Shown: positions 18,651 through 28,572, counted from the stretch's first letter. The stretch is 64,000 nt of DNA from Kosakonia oryzae (GCF_001658025.2 NZ_CP014007.2:3906001-3970000), one strand, 5' to 3'. The notes: generated by a model not told the origin, from the letters alone. A program made the numbers and translations.

Positions 18651-19483
18651 TGCCGACAACGCTTTTTCTTCGCCGTCTGCGCCGCTCACCCGCCGCATTC
18701 AGCGGGCTGCTGATTGTCGCCCTGCTGCTGCTGATCGCCCTATTTGCGCCGTGGCTCGCGCCGCGCGATCCCAACTGGCAGGACGCCGCCGCCCGCTTGC
18801 AGGCTCCGAGCGCACAACACTGGCTCGGCACCGACAGCTACGGGCGCGATTTGCTCTCGCGGCTGATTTACGGCACCCGCCCGGCGCTCGGTCTGGTGGC
18901 GCTGGTGACCGCCATTACCCTGCCTGTCGGGCTGCTGATCGGTATTGTTTCCGGCTATTACGGCGGCTGGCTGGAACGCGTGCTGATGCGCTTTACCGAT
19001 GTGGTGATGTCAATGCCGCGCCTGATCCTCGCCTTTGCTTTTGTCGCCATGCTTGGCCCGGGGCTGGTGAATGGCGCGCTGGCGCTGGCGCTCACCACCT
19101 GGCCCGCTTATGCCCGCCAGACGCGCAGCGAGATCCAGCGTTTGCGCCACAGTGATTATCTGGCCGCCGCTGAGATGATGGGCATTCGCGGCTGGCGGCT
19201 GCTGTTTGGCCATATTCTGCCGCTCTGTTTGCCCTCGGCGATTGTGCGCCTCGCGCTCGATCTGGCAGGCATCATTCTGGCTGCCGCCGGGCTGGGTTTC
19301 TTAGGGTTAGGCGCGCGCCCGCCGATGGCGGAATGGGGCGCGATGATCGCCGACGGTATGCAGGTGATTTTCGATCAATGGTGGATTGCCGCAGCGCCTG
19401 GAGCGGTGATCTTACTGGCAAGCCTCGCCTTCAACCTGCTGGGCGATGGCCTGCGCGATGTACTGGAGCCGCAACATGACTGA
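18650..19483 (+). CDS. Peptide/nickel-type ABC transporter permease, DppC-like
   Basis: This 277-residue second permease belongs to the DppC/NikC group. The family mark APRDPNWQDAAARLQAPSAQHWLGTDSYGRDLLSRLIYG lies near residues 38-77 (periplasmic loop then start of the core). The EAA loop SDYLAAAEMMGIRGWRLLFGHILP follows. It overlaps the DppB-like stop by one base and extends 8 bp into the next ATPase gene. It pairs with the 349-residue permease to form the channel. Confidence 0.87.
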   Translation: MPTTLFLRRLRRSPAAFSGLLIVALLLLIALFAPWLAPRDPNWQDAAARLQAPSAQHWLGTDSYGRDLLSRLIYGTRPALGLVALVTAITLPVGLLIGIVSGYYGGWLERVLMRFTDVVMSMPRLILAFAFVAMLGPGLVNGALALALTTWPAYARQTRSEIQRLRHSDYLAAAEMMGIRGWRLLFGHILPLCLPSAIVRLALDLAGIILAAAGLGFLGLGARPPMAEWGAMIADGMQVIFDQWWIAAAPGAVILLASLAFNLLGDGLRDVLEPQHD

Positions 19484-20312
19484 GACACGCGTCGCGGTAA
19501 GCGGCCTGAATATCGACTACCCCGGCGCGCGGGTGGTGAAAAACCTGAGCTTTACGCTTGGCAACGAGCGGCTGGCGCTGGTCGGCGAATCCGGTTCGGG
19601 AAAATCGATGACCGCCCGCGCCCTGATGGGGCTGGTGCGCAAGCCGGGTCACGTCAGCGCCACCACGCTGAATGTGCTGGGGCGGGATGTCACTACGCTC
19701 AACGATCGCGGCTGGCGCGCGCTGCGCGGCAACGATATCGCGATGGTGTTGCAGGATCCGCGCTACGCGCTAAACCCGGTGAAAACCGTACTGGCACAAC
19801 TGGATGAAGCGCTGACGCTCCACCAGCGGCTGAACCGCAAGCAGCGGCTGGAGAAGATCAACGAGGCGCTGCGGGCGGTGGAACTCGAACCGACGGTGCT
19901 ACAACGCTACCCCGGCGAACTCTCCGGCGGTATGGGGCAGCGGGTAATGATCGCCATGGCGCTGGTTAACGATCCGCAGGTGCTGATTGCCGATGAACCC
20001 ACTTCTGCGCTGGATGCGCGTCTGCGTAATCAGATCCTTGAACTGCTGGTCGCCCAGTGCGAACAACGGCAAATGGCGCTGCTGCTCATCAGCCACGATC
20101 TGCCGTTGGTGGCGCAGCACTGCCACCGGGTGATGGTGATGTATCAAGGGGAATGCGTGGACACAATGGCGGCGAGCGATCTGCCTGAGGCGCAGCATCC
20201 CTATACCCGCACGCTGTGGACCTGCCGACCCGGCGCAGAAACCTGGGGCCAGATGCTGCCGACGCTGGATCGCAGCCACTCCTTTACGGAGGCGAATGAT
20301 GAGCATCGTTGA
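19476..20312 (+). CDS. Peptide/nickel-type ABC transporter ATPase, DppD/NikD-like
   Basis: This 278-residue ATPase has Walker [10 protein letters not shown], signature LSGGMGQRV and Walker B VLIADEPTSALD. It is shorter than typical DppD (about 327) and closer in length to NikD-type subunits, lacking most of the C-terminal oligopeptide-ATPase extension. The ATG at 19476 starts within the end of the upstream permease gene. It would form a heterodimer with the following ATPase. Confidence 0.85.
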   Translation: MTETRVAVSGLNIDYPGARVVKNLSFTLGNERLALVGESGSGKSMTARALMGLVRKPGHVSATTLNVLGRDVTTLNDRGWRALRGNDIAMVLQDPRYALNPVKTVLAQLDEALTLHQRLNRKQRLEKINEALRAVELEPTVLQRYPGELSGGMGQRVMIAMALVNDPQVLIADEPTSALDARLRNQILELLVAQCEQRQMALLLISHDLPLVAQHCHRVMVMYQGECVDTMAASDLPEAQHPYTRTLWTCRPGAETWGQMLPTLDRSHSFTEANDEHR

Positions 20313-21003
20313 TATCGCGCAGTTGCAGGTCACTTTTGCTGAGAAAACGGTGGTGAAAGGTGCCAGTTTGCGCGTGGAAGAAGGTGAAACCTTCAGCCTG
20401 ATTGGCGCGTCCGGCTGCGGAAAATCCACCCTGCTGCGCGTGCTGGCAGGTTTGCAGCGCGAATGGCAAGGCCAGTTGTCGCTGTTCGGCCAGCCGGTGA
20501 AACCCGGGACGCGTTACCAGGGCGCGCTGCGGCGCAATGTGCAGATGGTCTTCCAGGATCCTTACGCCTCGCTGCACCCGAACCATACGCTGTGGCGCAC
20601 GCTGGCGGAGCCGCTGAAAATTCACGGCGAACCGGAGATTGAGCAGCAGGTAGCTACCGCGCTGGAGCAGGTCGGGCTGCCGGTTGATGCCGCGCGGCGT
20701 TACCCGCACCAGCTCTCCGGCGGCCAGCGCCAGCGCGTGGCGATTGCCCGCGCACTGTTACTGCGCCCAAAAATTCTGCTGCTGGATGAGCCGACATCGG
20801 CGCTGGATATGTCAGTGCAGGCCGAAATTCTTAACCTGCTTAACCGCCTGAAACAGCAACACGGTATGAGTTATCTGCTGGTCAGCCACGATGCCGATGT
20901 GATTGCCCATATGTCTGACCGGGCAGCATTTATGTCCAATGGCGTGATTGAGCGTTTCTTTGACCGTGGTGCGCTGGTGCGTGGCGAACACCGGATGGGC
21001 TAA
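20299..21003 (+). CDS. Peptide/nickel-type ABC transporter ATPase, DppF/NikE-like
   Basis: This 234-residue ATPase has Walker A GASGCGKST, signature LSGGQRQRV and Walker B ILLLDEPTSALD, plus the VFQDPYASLHPNHTL Q-loop region typical of the OppF/DppF group. Two ATGs lie in tandem at 20296 and 20299. The second is six bases from GGAGG, the first only three, so 20299 is preferred. Short length, as with its partner, suggests a NikE-like rather than a true oligopeptide subunit. It ends the operon before a strong hairpin. Confidence 0.85.
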   Translation: MSIVDIAQLQVTFAEKTVVKGASLRVEEGETFSLIGASGCGKSTLLRVLAGLQREWQGQLSLFGQPVKPGTRYQGALRRNVQMVFQDPYASLHPNHTLWRTLAEPLKIHGEPEIEQQVATALEQVGLPVDAARRYPHQLSGGQRQRVAIARALLLRPKILLLDEPTSALDMSVQAEILNLLNRLKQQHGMSYLLVSHDADVIAHMSDRAAFMSNGVIERFFDRGALVRGEHRMG

Positions 21004-21005
21004 TG

Positions 21006-21040
21006 CCGCGCACCGGCAGCCACCGGTGCGCGGTGGTTTA
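21006..21040. terminator. Bidirectional terminator between the transporter operon and a convergent acetyltransferase gene
   Basis: A perfect 11-bp stem CCGCGCACCGG/CCGGTGCGCGG (21006-21016 and 21023-21033) with a six-base loop lies between converging stop codons. The U-run on either side is weak. Confidence 0.65.
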
Positions 21041-21745
21041 CTGCTGTTCGTGGAAGGTATCGAGTTTCTGTTTTTGTTGCCCCTGCGCGTCAAAGTTATC
21101 CGCGTTCAGCCACGCGGAAATAGCGGCGTCGCGCAGCGGCCACTCGCTGTCCAGCATCGATAAATAGTCGGTATCGCGATTGCGCCCTTTGCGCACCATA
21201 TGCTGGCGAAAACGCCCCTCCCAGGTGAAACCGATGCGTTCTGCCGCACGGCGCGAGGCGACATTCAGCGAATCACATTTCCACTCCACGCGGCGATAAC
21301 CGCAGGCAAAAGCGTGGCGCAGCATCAGCCATATCGCCTCCGTGCCGAGCACGCTGTTTTGCATCTGCGGCGACCAGGTGACATGACCAATCTCTACCGA
21401 ACCGTTGTCGGCGTTAATCGCCAGCCAGGCAATCACGCCGAGCGCATCGCCGCTGGCATTTTCCACCACGGCAAAAGGCTCTACGCTGGCGTCGAGCGTT
21501 TTACCGACGATCCAGCGCGCCATACTTTCCAGCCCGTCAGGCCGTTCGCCCGCCAGCCAGGTCCAGCCGCTGTCATCTTCTGCCTGCGCGTAAGCCTGTA
21601 AGAGATCGTGCGTATGCGTTCTGGCGTCGAGCGGTTCCAGCCGGCAATATTGCCCCGGCAACACGCTGCGCGGCAACGGCTGAACACCGTTCCAGTGCGG
21701 CAAGCTGTCGCCGACCGTTTGACCGAAGTGATTAGTTTCCGGCAC
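21038..21745 (-). CDS. GNAT-family N-acetyltransferase, RimJ/RimL-like
   Basis: This 235-residue cytoplasmic acetyltransferase of the GNAT superfamily has EIGHVTWSPQMQNSVLGTEAIWLMLRHAF followed by RVEWKCDSLNVASRRAAERIGFTWEGRFRQHMV, the beta4 and acetyl-CoA-binding region of the RimJ/RimL group. The N-terminal 40 residues, with PGQYCRLEPLDA, match group architecture. The start is GTG at 21745, with GGGGAG seven bases upstream on the minus strand. Its acceptor (protein N-terminus, amino acid or small amine) cannot be told from sequence, and its neighbours give no hint. Confidence 0.82.
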   Translation of the reverse strand: MPETNHFGQTVGDSLPHWNGVQPLPRSVLPGQYCRLEPLDARTHTHDLLQAYAQAEDDSGWTWLAGERPDGLESMARWIVGKTLDASVEPFAVVENASGDALGVIAWLAINADNGSVEIGHVTWSPQMQNSVLGTEAIWLMLRHAFACGYRRVEWKCDSLNVASRRAAERIGFTWEGRFRQHMVRKGRNRDTDYLSMLDSEWPLRDAAISAWLNADNFDAQGQQKQKLDTFHEQQ

Positions 21746-21871
21746 GTTTCGCTCCCCGGCAAAAAAGACAAATGTAAAAGAGATGTTGTATCAAGTCTGC
21801 GCGGCGGAATACAGTGCTAAAAATTGGGGGCGTTATTTAAAAAGCTATTTAAATCAGCGCAATGAATAGAT

Positions 21872-21895
21872 TTGGCGTCAGAAGTCTCTGACGCC
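21872..21895 (-). terminator. Hairpin downstream of the aminotransferase gene
   Basis: A perfect 9-bp stem TGGCGTCAG/CTGACGCCA with loop AAGTCT lies seven bases past the aminotransferase stop. It lacks a clear U-run on the minus strand, so it may be a weak or Rho-assisted terminator. Confidence 0.45.
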
Positions 21896-21902
21896 AGAAG
21901 GA

Positions 21903-23240
21903 TTATTTCGCGAAGTGGCTAAATTGCGCCAGAACATGGTCAAAAATGGCCAGCCCTTTATTCACTTCTTCCGCGCTCATGGTGCAAGGCGGCACCACGT
22001 GAATGCGGTTTTCGACGATAAAACTCAAAATACCGGCCTGCGTGAGCGCCGCTTTGATGGCACCCATCTCTGCTGCCGCCAGCGGGGTTTTGCTCTGCCG
22101 ATCGCTAACCAGTTCCATCGCCTGGAACATGCCGCGCCCGCGCACGTTGCCAATCAGCTTATGTTTCGCCGCCAGCGCATCAAGCCCCGGACGCAGCACG
22201 CCGTTACCCACCAGCGCCGCATTCTCCACCACTTTCTCTTCTTTCATCGCATCCAGCGTGGCGACAATCGCGGCCATTGCCAGCGGATGACCAGAGTAAG
22301 TCAGACCGCCCGCGAAGAAGTGGTCGTCAAAGTAGCGCGAAATCGGTTCTGAAATCAGTACGCCACCTGCGGGCGCATAACCGGCGTTAACGCCTTTTGC
22401 GAAGGTGATCAGATCCGGCACGATGCCATCCTGCTCAAAAGCGAACCAGCTACCGGTGCGGCCAAAACCGGCCATCACTTCATCCAGGATCAGCACAATG
22501 CCAAACTCATCGGCCAGCGCGCGCACGCCCTTCATATAACCTTCCGGCGGCACCAGAATACCCGCCGTTCCCGGTACGGATTCGAGCAGGATCGCGGCGA
22601 TAGATGCCGGCCCTTCGACCTCAATCATGCGGCGCAGGTGCGCCAGCGCACGTGTGCACTCTTCGGCTTCCGTCGTCGCGTTGAATTCGCTGCGATAGAG
22701 GTACGGGTTAAAGAAGTGCACATGCCCGCGTGAATATTCGTTCGGTACGCGCCGCCAGTCACCGGTGGCGGCAATCGCGCTACCGGTATTGCCGTGATAG
22801 GAACGGTAGGCGGAGAAAATCTTGTCGCGCCCGGTGTAAAGACGCGCCATACGGATGGCGTTTTCGTTGGCATCCGCCCCGGCGTTGGTAAAGAAGACCT
22901 TACTGAAACCTTCCGGCGCCAGCGAGACAATGCGTTTGGCCGCTTCGCCGCGTGCCAGGTTGGCCGTCGCCGGTGCAATCGTCACCAGTTCGTCAAGCTG
23001 TGCTTTCATCGCCGCCAGCACGCGCGGATGCTGATAACCAATATTGACGTTCACCAGTTGGCTGCTGAAATCGAGGTACGTATTGCCTTCGTAGTCCCAT
23101 AACTCACAGCCTTTCGCCCCGGCAATCACCATCGGGTTAAGGTTGCCCTGCATCGACCATGAATGAAACACATACGACCGGTCCAGTTGACGTACGTCGT
23201 CGTTGGTTATCGCCATCTCGCTCTGAAGTGCCAGTTTCAT
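21903..23240 (-). CDS. Class III pyridoxal-phosphate aminotransferase, probably beta-alanine (omega-amino acid) aminotransferase
   Basis: This 445-residue PLP enzyme of aminotransferase class III shows VFFTNAGADANENAIRMAR, RSYHGNTGSAIAATGD, LILDEVMAGFGRTGSWFAF and the PLP-lysine segment LITFAKGVNAGYAPAGGV. Class III enzymes include beta-alanine:pyruvate and taurine:pyruvate transaminases. It sits at the edge of a reductive pyrimidine degradation cluster, whose uracil product is beta-alanine. Conversion of beta-alanine (or 3-aminoisobutyrate) to the semialdehyde is therefore the likely role. It is divergent from a YdfG-like reductase that could consume the semialdehyde. The exact substrate is inferred. 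Confidence 0.8.
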   Translation of the reverse strand: MKLALQSEMAITNDDVRQLDRSYVFHSWSMQGNLNPMVIAGAKGCELWDYEGNTYLDFSSQLVNVNIGYQHPRVLAAMKAQLDELVTIAPATANLARGEAAKRIVSLAPEGFSKVFFTNAGADANENAIRMARLYTGRDKIFSAYRSYHGNTGSAIAATGDWRRVPNEYSRGHVHFFNPYLYRSEFNATTEAEECTRALAHLRRMIEVEGPASIAAILLESVPGTAGILVPPEGYMKGVRALADEFGIVLILDEVMAGFGRTGSWFAFEQDGIVPDLITFAKGVNAGYAPAGGVLISEPISRYFDDHFFAGGLTYSGHPLAMAAIVATLDAMKEEKVVENAALVGNGVLRPGLDALAAKHKLIGNVRGRGMFQAMELVSDRQSKTPLAAAEMGAIKAALTQAGILSFIVENRIHVVPPCTMSAEEVNKGLAIFDHVLAQFSHFAK

Positions 23241-24190
<950 letters not shown>

Positions 24191-24197
24191 GTTACCG

Positions 24198-24219
24198 CCC
24201 TCTTCCTGCGGGAAGAGGG
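24198..24219 (+). terminator. Probable terminator of the YdfG-like gene
   Basis: A perfect 9-bp stem CCCTCTTCC/GGAAGAGGG with loop TGCG lies seven bases after the stop. The following TCTGGCTG is a poor U-run. A second weak hairpin (AAAACGCC/GGTGTTTT, about 24238-24275) lies behind it. Confidence 0.55.
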
Positions 24220-24567
24220 TCTGGCTGACGTACAAAATAAAACGCCCCGGCTGATGCCAGGGCCTGGTGTTTTAAGTGTATCTAAGTACTGCAAGGTTTT
24301 ACCCCGCCCGGCGCTTATCTCCGGCACTCACATTAGATGTGGCGTTAGCTCTGTAAGGGGTGTAGAGATAATAGTCAATCGGATTAATCCTGGCAATACG
24401 TAAAGCGCGTGGCGCGAAAGATGTATGACGTCGATCATTCTTTTCGCGCCACTGGCACGCAGAAATACGACAACTGTCACTAACCACGCGCGCTGCGCCT
24501 GTTTATGCTGCCTTTTCCCACCCCGATCCTCCTCACTGCCCCATCACAAAGCAAACGCGCCGACATC

Positions 24568-24584
24568 TGCACTAAATTGATGAG
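24568..24584. promoter_or_regulatory. NtrC-like enhancer site upstream of the pyrimidine transporter operon
   Basis: TGCACTA-AAT-TGATGAG matches the left NtrC half-site TGCACTA exactly and the right half-site TGGTGCA in part, with the right 3-bp centre. It lies about 70 bp upstream of a sigma54-like core, a normal enhancer distance. Confidence 0.45.
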
Positions 24585-24636
24585 TAAAATTCATTATCGT
24601 GCAGCTAAATGCGGTAAAAATGCGGAAATTAACCCC

Positions 24637-24652
24637 TGGCACAAAAATGGCA
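24637..24652 (+). promoter_or_regulatory. Sigma54 (RpoN)-type promoter of the transporter operon
   Basis: TGGCAC-AAAAA-TGGCA has the -24 GG and -12 GC at the obligatory spacing. The same pattern, followed by GG, recurs upstream of the preT gene. Confidence 0.6.
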
Positions 24653-24667
24653 TGGTGAAAAAGAAAC

Positions 24668-24683
24668 CTAACCAGTTAGTCAA
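24668..24683. promoter_or_regulatory. RutR-like operator upstream of the transporter operon
   Basis: CTAACCAGTTAGTCAA read on the minus strand is TTGACTAACTGGTTAG, close to the RutR consensus TTGACCA-N2-TGGTCAA. It begins 31 bp after the start of the sigma54-like core, so binding would block transcription. Confidence 0.6.
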
Positions 24684-24700
24684 AAAACAGGGGGAGCAGG

Positions 24701-25540
24701 ATGAGCCAGGTGATGTTTGCTGAGGAGAGCGCCGTGGTGTCCTTAAAGACCGCCAGCGCCACAGCGCGGCCCGCCATAACCGTTAGTCAGGCCAGCGTTA
24801 TCTATCCGGCGGCGGATAAACCCGTACACGCGTTACAGGACATTAATCTGACGATTCGCCAGGGCGAGTTTGTCTCGTTTATCGGGCCATCCGGCTGCGG
24901 CAAAACCACCCTGCTGCGGGTCATTGCCGATCTTGAGCCGATTACCTCCGGCGATGTGCTGGTGAACGATATGTCGCCGTCGGAAGCGCGCCAAGCCGGA
25001 GCTTACGGCTATGTCTTTCAGGCTCCGGTGCTGCTGCCGTGGCGCACCGTGATAGCCAACGTCAAATTGCCGTTACAGATCCAGGGCGTACCGCCAGAGC
25101 GCTGCGACGAAATCGCCCGTGAGCAGCTTTCACGCGTTGGCCTGAAGGGGTTTGAGAAAAAGTACCCGTGGCAGCTCTCGGGCGGCATGCAGCAGCGTGT
25201 GTCTATCGCGCGGGCGCTCGGCTTTGAGCCGAAGATTTTAATGATGGATGAACCCTTTGGCGCGCTCGACGAACTGACCCGCGACAACCTCAACCAGCAG
25301 CTTCAGCAACTGTGGTACAACGAGCAGCGCACGATGGTGTTTGTCACCCACTCCATTGCCGAAGCGGTTTATCTGTCGACCAAAATCGTGGTGATGTCGC
25401 CGCGTCCGGGGCGCATCGTGAAGGTGATCGACTCCCCGCTTCCGGCACAGCGCGATTTGGCGATCCGCAATACGCCCGCGTTCCTTGCGCTGGCGCAGGA
25501 GGTGCGCGAAGCGCTGGTGGAGGGGCATCATGATCGCTGA
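24701..25540 (+). CDS. ABC transporter ATPase, nitrate/taurine/pyrimidine type
   Basis: This 279-residue ATPase of the SsuB/TauB/ThiZ group has Walker A GPSGCGKTT, signature LSGGMQQRV and Walker B ILMMDEPFGALDELTRD. It starts at ATG 24701 after GGGGGAG. It heads an operon with two permeases and an NMT1-type binding protein. The cluster continues into a RutR-like regulator and dihydropyrimidine genes, so uracil, thymine or a related pyrimidine or ureide is the expected substrate. Sequence alone cannot separate this from taurine or hydroxymethylpyrimidine carriers. Confidence 0.84.
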   Translation: MSQVMFAEESAVVSLKTASATARPAITVSQASVIYPAADKPVHALQDINLTIRQGEFVSFIGPSGCGKTTLLRVIADLEPITSGDVLVNDMSPSEARQAGAYGYVFQAPVLLPWRTVIANVKLPLQIQGVPPERCDEIAREQLSRVGLKGFEKKYPWQLSGGMQQRVSIARALGFEPKILMMDEPFGALDELTRDNLNQQLQQLWYNEQRTMVFVTHSIAEAVYLSTKIVVMSPRPGRIVKVIDSPLPAQRDLAIRNTPAFLALAQEVREALVEGHHDR

Positions 25541-26411
25541 GCGGCGTCTTATTACGAACGCGCTGCCGGTGAGCATGGTGCTGCTGGTTGCGCTGGTGCT
25601 CTGGTATCTGCTGGCGCTGGCGCTGAATGCGCCCGGCGTGATTGACCGCGTACTGGCACCGCGCGGCGCGTGGAATTATCACGATGTGATGCAGGCAGCG
25701 CTGAATGCCAGCCGTCCGCTGTTGCCCGCACCGCACCAGATTGCCATCGATATCTGGAACAGTATCACCCAGTGGCCACTTACCTCGCCGCGCAACCTGT
25801 TGTTGCATACCTGGGTCACCGCCAGCGCAGCGCTGACGGGTTTTGCCATGGGTGTGGTGCTCGGCGTGGTGCTGGCGGTGTGCATTGTTCACTCGCGCAC
25901 CCTGGATAAAGCGCTACTACCGTGGATCGTCGCCTCACAAACCATTCCGGTGCTGGCAATAGCGCCCATTGTGCTGATCATTCTGGGCAGCGTCGGCATC
26001 ACCGGCATGCTGCCAAAAGCCACTATCGCCATGTATCTCTGCTTCTTCCCGGTCACCATCGCCACCGTGCAGGGACTGCGCTCGCCGCAAAAAATGGAGA
26101 TGGAACTGATGCACACCTGGGCTGCCCGGCGGGTCGATATCTTCTGGACAGTGCGCCTGCCCTCTTCGCTGCCGTATCTGTTTCCGGCGTTTCGCGTGGC
26201 GATTGCCAGCGGGCTGGTCGGTACGATGGTGGCCGAGTTGCCCACCGGGGCGCAGGCCGGGCTGGGCGCGCGGCTGCTGACCGGCTCCTACTATGGCAAC
26301 ACCATTCAGATCTGGTCGGCGCTGGTAATGGCCTCGCTGCTTGGGCTGGCGTTAACCGGGCTGGTCACGCTCACGGAACGGCTGGTGATGCGCCAGCGTA
26401 AGGGGGGATGA
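25530..26411 (+). CDS. ABC transporter permease 1 of the pyrimidine-cluster system
   Basis: This 293-residue permease belongs to the SsuC/TauC-type BPD_transp_1 family. Several membrane segments are visible. The coupling loop ELMHTWAARRVDIFWTVRLPSSLPYLF is in the C-terminal third, preceded by IVASQTIPVLAIAPIVLIIL. The ATG at 25530 lies 11 bp before the ATPase stop. An upstream in-frame start within the ATPase gene was rejected. Two permeases of unequal length (293 and 358) point to a heterodimeric channel, whereas SsuC and TauC usually work as homodimers. Confidence 0.82.
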   Translation: MIAERRLITNALPVSMVLLVALVLWYLLALALNAPGVIDRVLAPRGAWNYHDVMQAALNASRPLLPAPHQIAIDIWNSITQWPLTSPRNLLLHTWVTASAALTGFAMGVVLGVVLAVCIVHSRTLDKALLPWIVASQTIPVLAIAPIVLIILGSVGITGMLPKATIAMYLCFFPVTIATVQGLRSPQKMEMELMHTWAARRVDIFWTVRLPSSLPYLFPAFRVAIASGLVGTMVAELPTGAQAGLGARLLTGSYYGNTIQIWSALVMASLLGLALTGLVTLTERLVMRQRKGG

Positions 26412-27487
26412 TGAAACGCACTGCGATACCCGGCACGTTTTTGCTGGTCGGCGCGCTGTTGTTGTTGATGCTGTCGCTGATCCAGTTAAGCGGGCAAACG
26501 CCGTTATCGGCTCCGCTGTTGCTGGTCAATATCCTGCTGGTGCTGTGCGCGCTGGCAGGGTGCACCGCCACCTTTAGCCGTCTGCGCGGCGCTCTGTTCG
26601 CCGTCACTTTGCTGGCGAGCGTACTGTGGCTGGCGTGGCAGCCGATTCACGGTCTGACGCTGGGCGCGGTGGCACTGCTGGCGATGGTCAGCGTGCAACG
26701 TCTGGCGCGCTCAACGCTTCCGGCCGCCAGCGTCGCGGCGCTGCTCGGCCTGTGGCTGCTGTGGTTCTGGCAGATTCTGGTCACCGGTTTTGCCGTTCCG
26801 CAGGTCATTCTGCCCGCGCCGCTGGATATTCTTGCCGCGCTGGTCAACAGCGTGCCGCTGCTGGCGGGCGATGTGCTGCAAACGGTGATCAAATCCGTGC
26901 TGGCAGGTTATCTACTCGGCAGCGGGCTGGGGATTGGCGTGGCGATTCTTATCGACCGCCTGCCGTTTTTACAACGCGGGTTACTGCCAGTGGCCAGCCT
27001 CACCAGCACCGTTCCGCTGGTCGGCGTCGCACCGATTGCAGTGATGTGGTTTGGCTTTGACTGGCCTTCCAAAGCCGCCGTGGTCACGCTGGTGACCTTC
27101 TTCCCGGCGCTGGTCAGTACGCTGGCCGGGTTAAAAGCCAGCGGCAAACTGGAGCAGGAACTGATGTATTGCTACGCCGCCACGCCGGGACAAAGCCTGC
27201 GGGTGCTGCGTCTGCCTGCCGCGATGCCGTTTATTTTTAGCGCCCTGAAAGTGAATGCCACGCTGTCGCTTATCACCGCGATTGTGGCGGAATTTTTCGG
27301 TTCGCCGACCGCCGGGCTGGGCTTTCGCATCTCCACCGAATCGGCGCGCATGCATATGCCGGTGGTGTGGTCGGCGATTGTTGTCGCCTCGATCGCCGGT
27401 TCTCTGTTCTACAGCCTGCTGGTTCAGCTCGACCGGCGCGTGAATTTCTGGCACCCCACGCTACGTGGGAGCGCCGCTCAGAAGTAA
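26411..27487 (+). CDS. ABC transporter permease 2 of the pyrimidine-cluster system
   Basis: This 358-residue second permease has an N-terminal extension of about 100 residues containing several extra hydrophobic helices before the conserved core. The coupling loop ELMYCYAATPGQSLRVLRLPAAMPFIF and the preceding TSTVPLVGVAPIAVMWFG match the SsuC/ThiX type. Tandem ATGs lie at 26408 and 26411. The second is better spaced from AGGGGGG and overlaps the upstream stop. The pair of fused-looking permeases is seen with NMT1-type pyrimidine or riboflavin-like carriers, though the ligand is not proven. Confidence 0.82.
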   Translation: MKRTAIPGTFLLVGALLLLMLSLIQLSGQTPLSAPLLLVNILLVLCALAGCTATFSRLRGALFAVTLLASVLWLAWQPIHGLTLGAVALLAMVSVQRLARSTLPAASVAALLGLWLLWFWQILVTGFAVPQVILPAPLDILAALVNSVPLLAGDVLQTVIKSVLAGYLLGSGLGIGVAILIDRLPFLQRGLLPVASLTSTVPLVGVAPIAVMWFGFDWPSKAAVVTLVTFFPALVSTLAGLKASGKLEQELMYCYAATPGQSLRVLRLPAAMPFIFSALKVNATLSLITAIVAEFFGSPTAGLGFRISTESARMHMPVVWSAIVVASIAGSLFYSLLVQLDRRVNFWHPTLRGSAAQK

Positions 27488-27532
27488 AACAATTAGCACC
27501 TATTCAGGTTCACTAACCCGAGGAGTTCTCTA

Positions 27533-28546
27533 ATGATAAAAAGTTTCGCTTTGCGCCGGGGTTTGTTTCTGGCGGCAATGTCTGTACTGGCCTTTCAGGC
27601 GGCCGCCGCCGAGAAAGTCACACTGCAACTGAAGTGGCTGCCGCAATCACAGTTCGCCGGTTATTACGTGGCGCAGCAAAAAGGGTTTTATCAGGATGAA
27701 GGGCTGGATGTCACCATTAAACCCGGCGGCACGGATATCTCCCCGGTGCAGGTGATTGCCGGTAAATCCGCCGATGTCATTGTTGACTGGTTGCCGGATG
27801 CACTGGCCTCGCGCGAAGCGGGCGTGCCGCTGGTGAATATCGCCCAGGTGTACGATCGTTCCGGGATGATGTTGACCTGTAAAAAATCGAGCGGCATCAA
27901 AACCCCGGCCGATTTCAAAGGCAAAACCCTGGGCGTCTGGTACGGCGGCAACGAATACCCGTTCTTTAACTGGATGAACAAACTGGGCCTCAAGCCGGGT
28001 AAAGACATCACCATTTTAAAACAGGGCTTTAACGTTGATCCGCTGTTACAGGATCAGGCCGCCTGTATTTCGACCATGAACTACAACGAATACTGGCAGT
28101 TGATCGACGCCGGGCTGAAGCAGGACGACTTAATCACCTTCCCGTATGAGGATCAGGGCGTTTCCACGCTGGAAGATGGGCTGTATGTCCTCGGCTCCGA
28201 TCTGAAAGATCCGGCATTTGTCAGCAAAATGGCGAAATTCCTCAAAGCGTCGTTTAAAGGCTGGGATTACGCGGTGAAACACCCGGATGAAGCGGCGAAA
28301 ATCGTGGTGGCAGAAGATGCCTCCGGCGCCGCCACGGAAGAGGTGCAGACTCGCCAGATGGAGAACGTGGCGAAGCTTATCACCAACGCCAATACGCCGA
28401 AAATCGGCTATCTCGATCCGGCCGCGTACCGTCGCACTATCGACGTGTTGCTGCACAGCGGCGGCGATACGCCGGTTATCAAGAAAGATCCGGGCGACAG
28501 CGGTATGACGCACGAAGTCTGGGACGCCGCCGCCAAACTGAAATAA
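27533..28546 (+). CDS. NMT1/THI5-type periplasmic substrate-binding protein, candidate pyrimidine binder
   Basis: This 337-residue exported binding protein has a signal peptide ending in FQAAAA before EKVTLQLKW. The KVTLQLKWLPQSQFAGYYVAQQKGFYQDEGLDV opening is diagnostic of the NMT1/THI5-like family, whose members bind pyrimidine precursors and similar heterocycles. It is last in the transporter operon and is followed by a short hairpin and the RutR-like gene. A pyrimidine or dihydropyrimidine ligand is inferred from family and neighbours. Confidence 0.83.
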   Translation: MIKSFALRRGLFLAAMSVLAFQAAAAEKVTLQLKWLPQSQFAGYYVAQQKGFYQDEGLDVTIKPGGTDISPVQVIAGKSADVIVDWLPDALASREAGVPLVNIAQVYDRSGMMLTCKKSSGIKTPADFKGKTLGVWYGGNEYPFFNWMNKLGLKPGKDITILKQGFNVDPLLQDQAACISTMNYNEYWQLIDAGLKQDDLITFPYEDQGVSTLEDGLYVLGSDLKDPAFVSKMAKFLKASFKGWDYAVKHPDEAAKIVVAEDASGAATEEVQTRQMENVAKLITNANTPKIGYLDPAAYRRTIDVLLHSGGDTPVIKKDPGDSGMTHEVWDAAAKLK

Positions 28547-28549
28547 CCC

Positions 28550-28572
28550 CCGCCGCCAGGGAGGGCGGTTTT
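28550..28572 (+). terminator. Weak hairpin between the binding protein and the RutR-like gene
   Basis: CCGCC (28550-28554) can pair with GGCGG (28564-28568), followed by TTTTC. The short stem suggests partial read-through into the regulator. Confidence 0.4.
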
